In this document: piece after piece, positions 12,373 through 23,124 of the stretch | Position numbering within the stretch: the first letter of the stretch is position 1 | Layout: each line of letters begins with the position of its first letter | DNA from: Mesaphorura yosii | Taxonomy: Eukaryota > Arthropoda > Collembola > Poduromorpha > Tullbergiidae | DNA length: 64,000 bases | Reading direction: 5' to 3' | Assembly: GCA_009869945.1 (NCBI GenBank) | Contig: WIXG01000045.1 | Location: 62,001 to 126,000, forward strand | Made by a program: the position numbers and the translations under genes | The notes under the pieces: model-generated | What the model was told of the DNA's origin: nothing | Database searches by the model: none | What the model saw: only the letters and a program-made list of their open reading frames with translations

Positions 12373-13628
12373 ATGAAGATCCTGGGCATTGAATTCGCCC
12401 CGTTACGGGTTCCTCTAAAACGACGCCTTCAGACGTACGCCCTGCTTTATTCCTGGTCCGAACTTCTTCTTTGCCCCTTCCTCCTCGTCGTCCTCGCGTA
12501 CCTTATCCTGTTCACGAGGTATTACTTCTTCCCGTTGCTGTACGTAATTTGGTTAATCTATGACAGAGAGACGCCTGAGAGAGGTAAGCAGCAGAATCTC
12601 ACAAAGGGGAACTTGAACTGGGCAATCGTTGGCCAGCATTGCCATTACTAAAATTTTCCGCCCTGCCTGCAGGTGGACGGTTAATGGAATGGAGTCGCAG
12701 GTTGCCCATTTGGTACTGGTTCGCAGACTACTTCCCTCTGAAGCTGATTAAAACTGCAGAGATAGACCCAAGCAGAAACTACATATTTGGTTTTCATCCA
12801 CACGGAGTAATTGCTACAAGTGCATTCGGTTCGTTTGGGACGGAAGGAGCTGGTTTCAGGGAAATCTTCCCTGGAATCACGGCGAGACTGGTAACACTCC
12901 CCGTCAACTTCTGGTTCCCGTATCACAGGGACTGCATTCTTGCCCGAGGTCTTATTTCCAGCAGCCGAAAGAGTATCAACTGGGTACTGCAAAAATGTGG
13001 CGTGGGAAACGCCGTTGTTATTGTCATTGGTACGTCATCGGCGAGATACCACTATGTACACTTATAGTTTATTGAGTCAATCCATTTTTCCTGTGCATAG
13101 GTGGAGCACAAGAATCACTGGACGCAATTCCAAACACGTTGAGACTGACTCTCAAGTCTAGAAAAGGATTCGTGCGGCTTGCACTAATGAATGGGTAAGC
13201 TCATCATACGTGCAAGTCAACTACGTATGTAATTTCTGATTATGATCGTGCTTTAAAATTTGACGTACAGAGTCTCACTGGTCCCCGTAATTGGATTTGG
13301 CGAGAATGAGCTCTACAGCCAGAAGCCACGTGAGGAGAGCTCGCTGGTGTACAAATTCCAATCGAAGATCAAGCAGATCCTCAAGTTCACGGTGCCTATC
13401 ATCAACGGACGCGGCGTATTCCAGTACAGCATCGGAATCCTGCCACATCGCAGGCCTCTGTACACTGTGGTCGGAAAGCCTCTTGAACTCCCCAAGATCG
13501 AGGACCCGTGCCAGGAAGAGATTGACAAGTACCACCTGCAGTACATTCATCGTCTGACAGAGCTGTTTGAGGAGAATAAAGAAAAATACGCGGCGCATCC
13601 GGAAGAACTGCAGCTGGAATTCCAGTAG
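12373..13628 (+). CDS. DGAT2/MOGAT-family acyl-CoA:acylglycerol acyltransferase
   Basis: ER membrane enzyme making triacylglycerol from (mono/di)acylglycerol and acyl-CoA. Exons are about 12373-12583, 12673-13029, 13101-13194 and 13271-13628, giving 339 residues, the usual length for the MOGAT/DGAT2 family (334-388). An N-terminal hydrophobic hairpin (residues 26-65) is followed by [10 protein letters not shown], the catalytic GFHPHG motif with the active His (residue ~110), the lipid-binding RDCIL region, [16 protein letters not shown] and GRGVFQYS, all family hallmarks. Both DGAT2 and MOGAT enzymes share these, so the substrate cannot be fixed by eye. Confidence 0.93.
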
Positions 13629-13782
13629 ATCAGTGATTCCGATCCCGGCGTGGGGCAACCGAGAAGCCTCGTGTCGTGACCATGGTACAAAAGATCTGAG
13701 TACTTGATAGACTGAATGAAACAGGAGCTTGTTGACCAATTGCAATTACGCGTATGCATTTGTCGTGATAAACAAATTCTAC

Positions 13783-13788
13783 AATAAA
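13783..13788 (+). terminator. Poly(A) signal of the DGAT2-like gene
   Basis: AATAAA lies 155 bp downstream of the stop codon. Confidence 0.7.
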
Positions 13789-14645
13789 GACAATTGAACC
13801 AAATGTTGGAATTCATGCAAGCAACATTTCTTGAACCCGCCCTTAATGAGCATTATCTTGACCGAACCTTTCCTGCTGACGCTAAATTAGTAAGCAATGA
13901 GTATATTAAATTGCATTGTTCGTCCTTTCATCAGAAGGCAGTCATCAGTTTTAGTTTCAGCTTTCAAGACTTCGTACATCACACATTTCAATAATCTCGA
14001 CTACTACGTGTGAATTTGGAATCACGCAAATATTTATTTTGGCTTCCGCTCGTGTGTCTAACCTTAGACTACTTTGGCTTCTAAGAACTCCAGAAGCAGA
14101 GCGTCGAAGGCGTCGTATCTAGTGTGCGGTTTATAACCCACTTTACGTACGCGAAATTGGTTTCAAGAATTCTGCAGTGAAGAGTAACATTTTTGGCAAT
14201 CTCTCACGGAACATTTTCGAGTTTCGACCTCTTTATCCAATGGTATTGGAAGGTGAGAACACAGCGTCGTGCAGAAAGGAACCACCTACTTAATAACATT
14301 AACCCATACTTTGCTACTACTTTAGATACTTTGTCCGTTGTGGTTATTTTTAGTCATTTTATTCTGACTAAGCACAAAAACATTTTCCACGCAGAGCAGT
14401 CGACAGGACGCAAGATTCATTTCTCTTGAACTTTTCAGGAAGGACGCTATTAGGAAATGAGCAGTGTAGAATTGGCTTTGCAGAAGCAAGGGCAAGTTCG
14501 AGCTTCCTCTCTTCTTCGTGCACTGGGAAAGGCTGATTGGCAAGTTTAGAGTTAAACTCAGGTGAGATTCGGACGCTGTTCTCTCACGGTAAATTTTCAT
14601 TGATTCTTACTTTTACTTAATGAAGGATTACTCCACACACTCAAG
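13789..14645. other. Intergenic region upstream of the Tyr/Arg-rich gene
   Basis: About 860 bp with no supported exon. It probably contains the promoter and 5' UTR of the plus-strand gene that starts at 14646. Confidence 0.5.
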
Positions 14646-15524
14646 ATGCCTGCCGTCAGTATGTCGTACTACCCCGAATACAAGAGGCTTGTGACAGGTA
14701 ATTTGATATCTTCGCTTGAAAGGATTCCCCGCTTGTCGATGAGGAGATTAGATTCCATGAATCGAGTGACCGCCATGCCAATTTTGTTACAGGACACGAT
14801 GACACCAACATTTATGGAAACTACTACCGCGGGCGCAGACTTCGTGCGATGTCTGCAGTGCCCGACCTCGGGCGAGTTGACCGTGGAACACTGGTGATGC
14901 CCGATTTGGTTCAGCGGTCCTTGTCTGTCGCACGAGACATCATTGAGGAGCCTCCACGGAAAACATCGTTTGAGTACCCTCAGTACTGGGATACGAAAGA
15001 TGCTATCGGTAAAGTATTAAACGACCAATGGTCTCTTCTGCTTGCTCCTTCAAAAGGTATGCTTCCTGTTTGCAGAACGTTCAAGACGAGTTATTGACCG
15101 AATTGATAATTATTGGCTTACACGGGCAGAGAGTGCGCTTAAATACCCTGAGGTTAATACGTACGTCAGCACGCGTGGGAATATTTACAAGATCCTTGCC
15201 CCGGCCAGGCGACGCTTCCCCAGCGAATACTGGGCTGCGTATCCGTACTCTTCAACTCTGGCACCTTTCTACTCGTACGGGAGACGTTACTGGCAGTACT
15301 ACGATCCGCTTTACGACAACTACGTCCGAACGGAGGCCAATTCAACATACGAGCCGTCTTCTTACTACCGGACGACGTACTACATGAAGCCAAAACGTGC
15401 GATTCGACTGGAGTACCCGTACCGGTCACTGGAGTCCAGACCGAGTATGTCCAGATACTCGAGGCTGCGTGATTCTTACTTGGAGCTGCCACAACCTCAG
15501 TACTATCGACGCATTTACTATTAA
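14646..15524 (+). CDS. Tyr/Arg-rich protein, possibly myofilin-like muscle protein
   Basis: Exons are about 14646-14697, 14793-15008 and 15076-15524 (238 residues), all phase 1. The protein is basic and very rich in Tyr, Arg, Ser and Pro, with no signal peptide or membrane segment. Notable strings: SAVPDLGRVDRGT, SLSVARDI, RVIDRIDNYWLTRAESALKY and a C-terminal half dense in YR, YY and RY pairs. Tyr/Arg-rich small proteins of this kind occur in arthropod thick filaments (myofilin, the unique N-terminus of mini-paramyosin), which is my best guess. A structural cuticle-associated protein is an alternative. The gene model is good; the name is tentative. Confidence 0.6.
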
Positions 15525-15720
15525 CGTGGCGGTCCTGTCAGCAGGAAGAAGTGAAGGATGAAGCTGTTACCTGTGCTTTGAACCATTTTAAGTGGTTCTT
15601 CTTTGTGCAAGCCTCTTTCCCATATTATGTTACGCATTTGTCATCTTAAAATGCTGTCCTACTGCCAAATTTTCATTCCTGCTAATATTGCTTGTGCGAA
15701 AAACTAAAAACATGAATGGA

Positions 15721-15726
15721 AATAAA
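15721..15726 (+). terminator. Poly(A) signal of the Tyr/Arg-rich gene
   Basis: AATAAA lies 197 bp after the stop codon. Confidence 0.6.
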
Positions 15727-16870
15727 CATGCTGGCCACTGGAATAATTTCTTTTGTTGGCAAAAACCCTTTATTTCTCGTTATTGTCTGCCTAGTGTATA
15801 ATTTAATAATAGTTTTAATAATCGTAACCCTCCTATGTTGTTATCATGTTATAAAAACCAATGCAATGAGGTAACTAAATTGGAAATGAATATCTTGGTG
15901 TAATACATCATTGCTGACCTTCAATCCGTCGACTCGACGCGTCACGCGTGTGTTGTAAATTGTAAATGCAAATATAACATACCAATGAACAAAAGTAGAA
16001 CTTGCTATTGTTTGACAATCGCTTTCGCCTCGTCTCACTTCGCTTTCACCAAAATTCATAATTCAATTACCTTTTCTTGCTCTTTCATCTCTGTGTAACA
16101 ATTCGCAGTTTAATTTTGCATTTTGCATGCACTCTTCGACTTACACGCTAGCTTAGATTAAAGTACACACTACACTCATCATAAAGTTAATTCATTAATC
16201 TTAAGTAGGTTGGTAAATAAGTCATCAGATACAATTCAACTCTGCTGCTGCTTTCACTGTCACAAATTTCATAGCACACATTCACAATTTGCGTTCACAG
16301 CTCATCAACGTGAACATCAACTCAAGCGCATTTAAAACAACTCTCGCAGTTTTTGCATAAGAATGATTGGATGGAATTAATTACCGAGATTTACCCAGAA
16401 AACACAACAATGAAAACGGAGAGAATCGAACAACCAACGCATTGTGTTGCAGTGCCCAATGCAATCACATCATTCGTGACTTGGATTATTTCTTGCAACC
16501 AACGGAATAACAGCTCGTAAGTTTACGGGTTCAAGGGCTAACAAATGTTAATAACATCTTTCAGTAACATTTCAATGCATATTTTACTCTACCTCGTCTG
16601 TAAATGAAGTGTACGAATGGACGGTCTATTCTATGCTGTCAAAGTCTAATACTCAAAAAGGTGAAATGGAAATGTTGCTTTTCCGGATTTTCATTCAAGA
16701 AAAAGCTCAACTTTTCTCTCAGACTCCTCAAGTGCATGCAATCTTTCATGCATATTTATATACCAAGTTAAGAACTGGATGAAATTGAGCATTTTTCACG
16801 TATTTCCGTAGAAAATGGAACGAAATGCCTCCAACGAGTTCGAGATGAAAACTATAAAATCAAGAAACTG
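15727..16870. other. Intergenic / 3' flank of the minus-strand NALF-like gene
   Basis: AT-rich sequence, about 1.1 kb, between convergent genes. It probably includes the 3' UTR of the large minus-strand gene. No coding potential recognised. Confidence 0.5.
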
Positions 16871-19800
16871 TCACGTGGCATTCACTAAGTTTGTGGTGGT
16901 GGACGAAGTAACTCTGCAATTGCAATGAGAAAGAGTACGTTGTTGTAGCGGCCTGGCATTACAACAAAGACAATAATAATAATTGCTATCTGCAGCACAA
17001 CCTTTAGAATTATTACATGGTTTCGGTAGTAAAAACGCGCCTACGTGTGGAGCTGCGTGTCGTCTGAGCCACCATTTAACAGAATAGTAGTAATAAATCA
17101 CCCTACTGGGAGAACCCTTGCAAATTTGAAGCCCAACAGAACCAAGTGTCGTCCTACAACAATAGCAACATGTACCTCCTCTGACACAGTAGCAGTAAGA
17201 ATGCATTCCGACAACAGAGTGACGTCCGTCGCTATAATGCCTTAGCCTACTAGTATTAATTGTTAATATATTCGTACTTATGCTATCATTATGAACCTTA
17301 TTAGCTTTTCGAGTCCTATTACGTGTACTACGCCGGCTCGTTCTCGACCTCGTCGTCCTTACGCTTATTCTCTGCAGCAGCCTTAATAGTTTTAGTATCG
17401 GTAATAAGAACAACAATAAGTTTAGACGTGAGTCTCCTTTAAATCTGCTACCCTTTCGTATCCGCCTCCACTTTCTAAGGATAAAATACCTTAATTTCCA
17501 GTAACAGCAGTCGCCCACGTGCGTGCCTTGAACGACACCAATGCTCGAGCCAGTGCAGTGCCTGCGCCTGCATCGACCCGAACAGCAGCACTGACTCTCG
17601 CTGTTCTTACTGCCGGTGGTCTGGCATACATCGTTAACATACACCCATAGCAATAAGAATAACCTTAAGAACGTTTGCAGTCGTGCCCTTAGCTTGTAAC
17701 GTGGGATTGGTGTACTTCTAAGAGAAATGGACTGTCTGGAATCTGCTAGTCTTCTACAGTGAAGTAACAATAGCGCCTGTTGAACTGATGATAGTGCTGC
17801 ACCGTTCCTAACAAGTTGCATAATAATATTTGTGTTATGGTTAGAACTACTCCGTGGTAATAATCTTAGGAATATGAACAAGATTTGACTAAATTCCGAA
17901 TTTCGTCCTGGCTCTCGACTACATTTGCTAAGATTATTGAATACGTCCGAGTCTGAATAGTACGGCTTCTCTGATGAGTTGTTTGATAAGGGTTCTGGAA
18001 TCAGTTGAATCGTATCGTTGTCACTACAAATAGAGTCAATGCTCGGTACAACAAGCGTCCTCGCACCTGCACCGTGTTCGTGTCGCAGTCGAATCCTCCG
18101 CCGTGAACAGCGTGGCCGATACTTCGTGGCCGATGAACTATTAACAGTCACAACATTAACAACAATTTTCGCAGGTATGAACTTCTCTTCTTCGGAATCA
18201 CGCTTATGATCACGAGTAGCTGCTGCACTTGCACTTTGATCTGTCCTCCGTCTTCGTGGCCGTTCTGGCATCGTTCTGGCTTCGTAACAAGGTTTGTGCT
18301 CATTATTATCCACAGTTTGCTCGCTGAACTTGCTACAAGAACGGTTTAGTTTGCTAGTCGACCAGTCAATGTCATGTTTGCCTTCAAACTGAACACCTAG
18401 TAATGAATGTAGTTGTAGTACTAAGAATGGCAGGAGAGTTGTCGTCATATTATTAGTAGTAGTCGTGCTATGAACTAGAGTTATGCCTAAGATTGTTATT
18501 AGAATTAGCAACAAGAACAACCAATAATTATATAATAGAAAACAACAAGAAGTAGTACTCGTACTCGTAGCAGTCGTGGAAATTGTTGGGCTCGACGCAG
18601 GTAGCAGCAGTGTACTTGTCATGTAGTAGCAGTAGTTGTTGACCTTCCTGGCCCACACCAACAGCGGAGGCTCCAGTCTGGACCCGGCAGATGTTAGCGT
18701 TGAAGCTGATGCGGCTGTCTCGCGTTTGCCACGGATGAGTTTGAGCACACGCTTTCGTGACGACGGCTCTGCGTCTCCTGAAGCATGCGTGACCATCGTG
18801 ATGAAGTCATCAGCCGTCGAGAACGAAGATGACGAGTAGCTGTTCTCTGTTGTTGGCTTGTCCAGAGCATTTGCGTCCCGATTGTAGTCTTCGTCGTCGT
18901 CCAGCAGCATGTACTCTTGGTCTTCCAACAGGAGTATAGCGGCCGAGCTCTTCTCCACTGCGTGGCTCCTTTCTCTGATTTCGTCCTCGCTAGTAATGCC
19001 GTGATGGTCACCGCTGTGATGTCTGCCATTGAAAACATACTGATTATTACTATTTTTATGCCGATTATTCTTCCGCCGCACTCGCCCATCATCGTCTTCG
19101 TTTCCATGTTCAGAAGCACCATGAATCTTATTAGCTTTATCATCACCTGAACTCGAACTAAAGTGATCACCCTCATTATTTGCATTATTATCAACTCTTC
19201 GCACACGGACACTGCCCTTCACCAGTGGTGCACTGTCGAGCACATCGTCGTGGCTGTAAAAGTGGTGAAACTGTTCGTCATCCGCGTCGTAGTAATGATC
19301 GTACAGTTTCGGATTATCGCTGCCGGGTGGAAAGTCAATATTATTAGCACCACTCTCAAAATCATGATAAGTTATCGATTCAGACGATGCTTGCTTTGTT
19401 TTCGTTTCTTGACCAACAAAACATTGAAGTACGATTTGATTTTGTGCTGCAATTTTTTCAGGTTCAATTTTCTCTTCGTACAAGTGACTGGAATCGTCTT
19501 CCGAGAACAAATCAACACAGTTCTCTTTTTCTAATTCTTTCCGTCGCAGTGTCGATGCTAGCGAAGTATACAATTGAGGAAGTGCTGAAGAGTAAGTCCA
19601 ACAACAGTGGGACACATTAACTTTACGTATATCTGGAAAAATTGTTAAGTACTGCTGTGTGGAGTCACTTGATGACGGATCGGAAGGGTCCTGCCCTCCC
19701 CCAGCAACTCGGACTACAGAATCTCCAGCTACAATCACAGGCGCATTAATATCCCCTGTCCCACTGCCATACTCGTGGCAAAAGGTAAAGTTTATGTTGG

Positions 19801-22000
19801 AAAGGTCAATTGAAGTCAGCGGAAATGAGTCCCAAGTCAGTTGAGCCTCGGAAGGATTGAAAATTATGCAGGTCAGGTGGGCGTTCTCGTCCCAAAAGAA
19901 AAAGAAGTCTTCTGTGTGCTCAGACTGCTGCAGGTTAACCAAAGAGTTTGTGGGACAAAAGAAGGCAGGATGGCCACCGTACTGGGATGGATGTGGTCCT
20001 CTTCCATCCACCTGGACAAAGAATTGATTGCATTGATTGATTGCAAATTGGATATTATAATCATCCGCGCAGAGACATACCTGGACACGGTCGGGTGAAA
20101 GATAAGGGCAGTTGCGAATCACATTGTGGCCTAGAAATAAAATATTTGTTTGTAATAAAATGTTTGTACCAAAATGTTTGTTTGTAATAAATGGCTTGTT
20201 TGAACATGAATTGTTCAAATCTGCCGACATAGAATATAAACTCACATGTGGAGTCGCAACTATGGAGTCCTTCCGGAATGAATTCTTCCACCAAAATGCT
20301 GCAACTCCAGTCCCGGTACGCTTCCTGGAAACCGAGAAAGCAGAGGGCATTAGAACGAGGAAAGTAGAAAGCATTATGACATTAAGTAAGAGGTTATTAA
20401 TTACTTGACAGCCGATCCGCCATCGTGGGCTGACAGTGAAAGGTTGTGCGCAATCGATTTTGTTGAGGATTCGAACTTTGTCGCAAAACATGGATTTTGC
20501 GATGTAGACTTTTTCTTTGAGATCCTTCTTGTTTGTCTCGCTCAGGATTCTGAAGAAAATTTAAAAATAAGTTTTATTATAGGTTATTTATGTCATTGCA
20601 ATCGGAACCGAAAGCTAGCATTAGAACTCAAGAGTGCCCTTACTGTGACGACAAAAAGTTCTACACTAAATACACGTTGGACCGGCATACGCCATTTCAC
20701 AGAACGTGAGTACACGAGTATTCAGTACTCAAAGTATCATGTGAACCAGCATCATTTTCTTATTTCTTAGGCGTGCCGACAAGTCAGTGGCTTGTTACAT
20801 TGCAACACTTGACAAGATTGCAAGAGTTAGAACAGGTTGATTTTCAAGAAACCGGCCCACTTTCACAAGGTTTATTGGCCTCGCAGGAAGAGAAAATCTT
20901 TGAAATAATTCAGAAACATGAAGTGTTTTACTTCACGTATTTCATACTGGTGGTAGAGGAGGTAGAAAAAACTGGCATCAGACAATACTTAAAGAAGTAC
21001 GCCCAAGATCCAAAAGCTGAAGTTCAAATTTATGTTGAAAAATTAACTTGTAGTTAGGATGATTCTAAAATTGACCTGAGCCTGAATCATAAGAAACGGG
21101 CTGGAGGTAGTGTTGTCATCGATGCGTGTAAGGATGAGAAGAAAGTGGCTTTCGAAGTAATTCGTCGACCACATAAGGCGAGAGTTGAAATGGAATCGGA
21201 GGAGGCATGGTACCAGGTACTTCAAGATCCGTTCTAAACTTGCTAATTTTTTCAACAAAAATTGGAGTTTTTTAAACTAACCCTCTTGATTATTTTTAAT
21301 TCAGTTGGTTGGAAAAATTCGACTCAATTGTAAACCGAGCGAAAGCCATATGCAGTGGAAGCTACTCAACATAAGATTTGAACAAGAGGGGGCAAAGAAT
21401 CTCAGCAAGACAAATATTCACGACGCAAAAATTCTGACTTCAGGGAATATTCCTTTCATTTGTGCAGATTGTAAGGAGATACACAACAAGAGGGGACGGT
21501 CGCGTTATTTGAGACTACATTTTGAGGATGAGAACGTCAAGCCATTAGCCTTTACCTAGTAATGTCACAGTTTCGTCTCTTTTAGCAACTACAACAAACA
21601 AAATAAAATCATAGGGTCAAATGGGTTTAGTTTCTTACGATGTGTTGAGAAGAGGACCACAAAAGTCGGGCCATCTTGACGCTTCTGGACAAGGATTTAA
21701 GAGTGAATCTGACGATGAATACTCGTGAGAGAAATGATGATGGTGCAGAAAAAGATTGAAGGGATCCGGTTTGGAACTAAGGACGCTGCTCTTCTGTTGC
21801 TGCTCCTTTAATTGCTGTGGTTGCTGCGCATGAGTATTTGAGTTTGAGGTCGATGATGTGGAAGGTGAACTCAAAGGAATCACAAACGTCAGAAAAACCA
21901 GCAGGACCAGAAATACTTGCAGGAAAAATGAACTATGAAGAACTGCTTTAATGATGATGGATACACCCGGTGAAAGCAAGTGTTGCTGCGGCGGAGGCAT
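16871..22000 (-). CDS. NALF1/FAM155/NLF-1-like NALCN channel auxiliary factor
   Basis: Proposed ER/plasma-membrane partner of the sodium leak channel NALCN (Drosophila Mid1, worm NLF-1). Exons (minus): 21639-22000, 20405-20549, 20246-20324, 20081-20130 and 16871-20011; phases agree at every join. An N-terminal anchor (residues ~15-41, LQVFLVLLVFLTFVI) precedes a Cys-rich extracellular domain: IDCAQPF, GCQEAYRDWSCSILVEEF, CDSTCHNVIRNCPYLSP, then YGGHPAFFC and SHCCW. The CX3CX6CPY...YGGxPxFxC layout is what I recall of FAM155. A 69-nt GTATGT...TCCAG intron at 20012-20080 is itself open in frame. The last exon alone is 1,046 codons: acidic, Ser-rich, with RVRR and RGKR basic sites, a second hydrophobic segment (LFLLLILITILGITLV) and a Cys/Arg-rich tail of about 500 residues that may not be translated. 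Family assignment is moderate, from memory. Confidence 0.55.
20145..20205. repeat. Near-direct repeat in a NALF-like intron
   Basis: ATTTGTTTGTAATAAAATG and TGTTTGTTTGTAATAAATG recur about 35 bp apart within the 115-bp intron at 20131-20245. Confidence 0.6.
20590..21559 (+). pseudogene. Nested zinc-finger-like gene or pseudogene, unknown family
   Basis: Lies entirely inside the first coding intron of the minus-strand NALF-like gene. From ATG 20590 an exon to 20705 encodes one C2H2 finger (CPYCDDKKFYTKYTLDRHTPFH). An AG acceptor before 20771 follows. A longer open stretch around 20850-21057 ends at one TAG at 21055-21057, and the same frame then continues for about 58 codons to a GTACTT donor near 21217. 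A further exon, about 21305-21559, carries the pair CADCKEIH and ends in TAG. I do not recognise the family. The in-frame TAG and an unclear join near 20830 point to decay, but read-through or a missed intron is possible. Confidence 0.45.
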
Positions 22001-22106
22001 GCCTGTGAAGCAATTAAAACGTGTGTACATTAGTATTGCCATATTATGAATGGTCAAACCAGGCGACTTTTACACAAATCTTTCGTGCGTTTACTGGTTT
22101 ACTTAC

Positions 22107-22153
22107 CGCCACCAAACCGCCCACCCAAAGCATCGCACAATCACACCGCGTCC
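22107..22153 (-). other. Possible 5' untranslated exon of the NALF-like gene
   Basis: On the minus strand a TTTCTTTACAG acceptor and a GTAAGT donor bracket 47 nt just upstream of the first coding exon (acceptor CTTCACAG at 22003). The exon frame meets a TGA before the chosen ATG at 22000, so it would be 5' UTR. If real, the promoter lies further up, above 22.2 kb. Confidence 0.4.
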
Positions 22154-22325
22154 CTGTAAAGAAATAAATATGAGTTATTATTGTTCATTTCATTAATTCT
22201 GTCGCATCTTTTTAAGATTAAAAATCCCGCCAATTAAGTAACTATAGCGAAATACAATTAGAAAAAGGTTCCTTTGGTTTCTTGATCAAGAAAATCTGTG
22301 AACCTTTATTATTTTGGGTAAGAAC

Positions 22326-22740
22326 TTAATCAGAATCAGAACAGTTTGAACTAGTCTCTGAGTCACTGGTATTGGGTCCCAGTTGAATTATGATGAGATT
22401 TATGTTTCGGATTTCTTCCATTATGTTTTCTTTTTCCATGAGCATCTGTTCCAATTTAACGACATGATCAACACAGTTCGACCGCAGCTCAGGTGTCACT
22501 TTGGCCATTACTTCGGCGCAGAGGTTTTTTACGTCATTCAACTTGAAGGTCTTGTTACGTTTGGCCACTTGAGTTTTGACGAAGGCCCGTATTAACTTAA
22601 TAGCGCTTAGTTCACAATGAGCAGATAGAAGCCACAAAATCTTGACATCTTTTCCAGAATTTTCGGGCATTTCCTCAAGTACAAACATTTTTGTTGTCGG
22701 ACACCCTTTTGCTAAAATAAATGTTCGACGGGTAGAAAAA
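22326..22740 (-). mobile_element. Decayed DDE transposase C-terminus (IS630/Tc1-mariner-like)
   Basis: The open frame 22326-23021 ends with the layout I know from arthropod DDE transposases. A CPTTKMFVLEEM segment precedes SAHCELSAIKLIRAFVK, which matches the family's PYHCELNPIELIWAQVK around the third catalytic acid. RNKTFKLNDVKNL and KVTPELRSNCVDHVVKLE follow, then a Ser/Asp-rich end (SDSETSS). Here the catalytic NPIE reads SAIK, so the acid is replaced and the copy is inactive. The N-terminal two-thirds is unrecognisable. No terminal repeats were identified. Confidence 0.65.
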
Positions 22741-23012
22741 TAGTTCAAGCAATGAGACGGGACTTCAAATCTGTTAAAATATTTCTCCAGTAAATGATTG
22801 ATGACCGATAAATTCCTTAACTTGTTAAATTTAATCACTCTCGCCAAATGTACCACTTTCACTAACGAAATTGTTAATAATGTAAATAACGAAAACGTCC
22901 GGAAATTCTTCGGTTTTGTTCCATATATTGCGGTTACGGAATCGTACAAGACTATTCTATGTAATGTACTATGTAGAAAATTTGCCATTTTTAATATTCG
23001 TATCCCTATCGG

Positions 23013-23120
23013 ATTTGCCAATCGGAATGTTTTTTATCATAGTCGAATTTGCCAATCGGCATTTTGCCAATCGTCACTACATTCATCAAGCAGTAATTCA
23101 TTCACTACAGCACTACATTC
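23013..23120. repeat. Short interspersed repeats beside the transposase remnant
   Basis: TTTGCCAATCGG occurs twice and TTTGCCAATCGT once within about 60 bp (23013-23075), and CACTACATTCATC occurs twice just after. They abut the decayed transposase, so they may be remains of its subterminal repeats. Confidence 0.6.
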
Positions 23121-23124
23121 ATCG

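Noticed and set aside
19520-19650. SHCC motif suggesting a glycoprotein-hormone receptor (LGR) hinge
   Set aside because: No leucine-rich repeats precede it and no seven-pass domain follows; the CPY...YGGxPxFxC layout fits NALF/FAM155 better.
17045-19844. Many plus-strand open frames opposite the NALF-like exon
   Set aside because: They mirror the long open minus-strand frame and show no splice sites or family motifs of their own.
20291-20404. Signal-peptide-like start (MLSTFLVLMPSAFS) in the long minus-strand frame
   Set aside because: It lies in an intron: GTAATT at 20404 and TTTCCAG at 20325 bracket it, and removing it joins RIGCQ to EAYRDWSC in phase.
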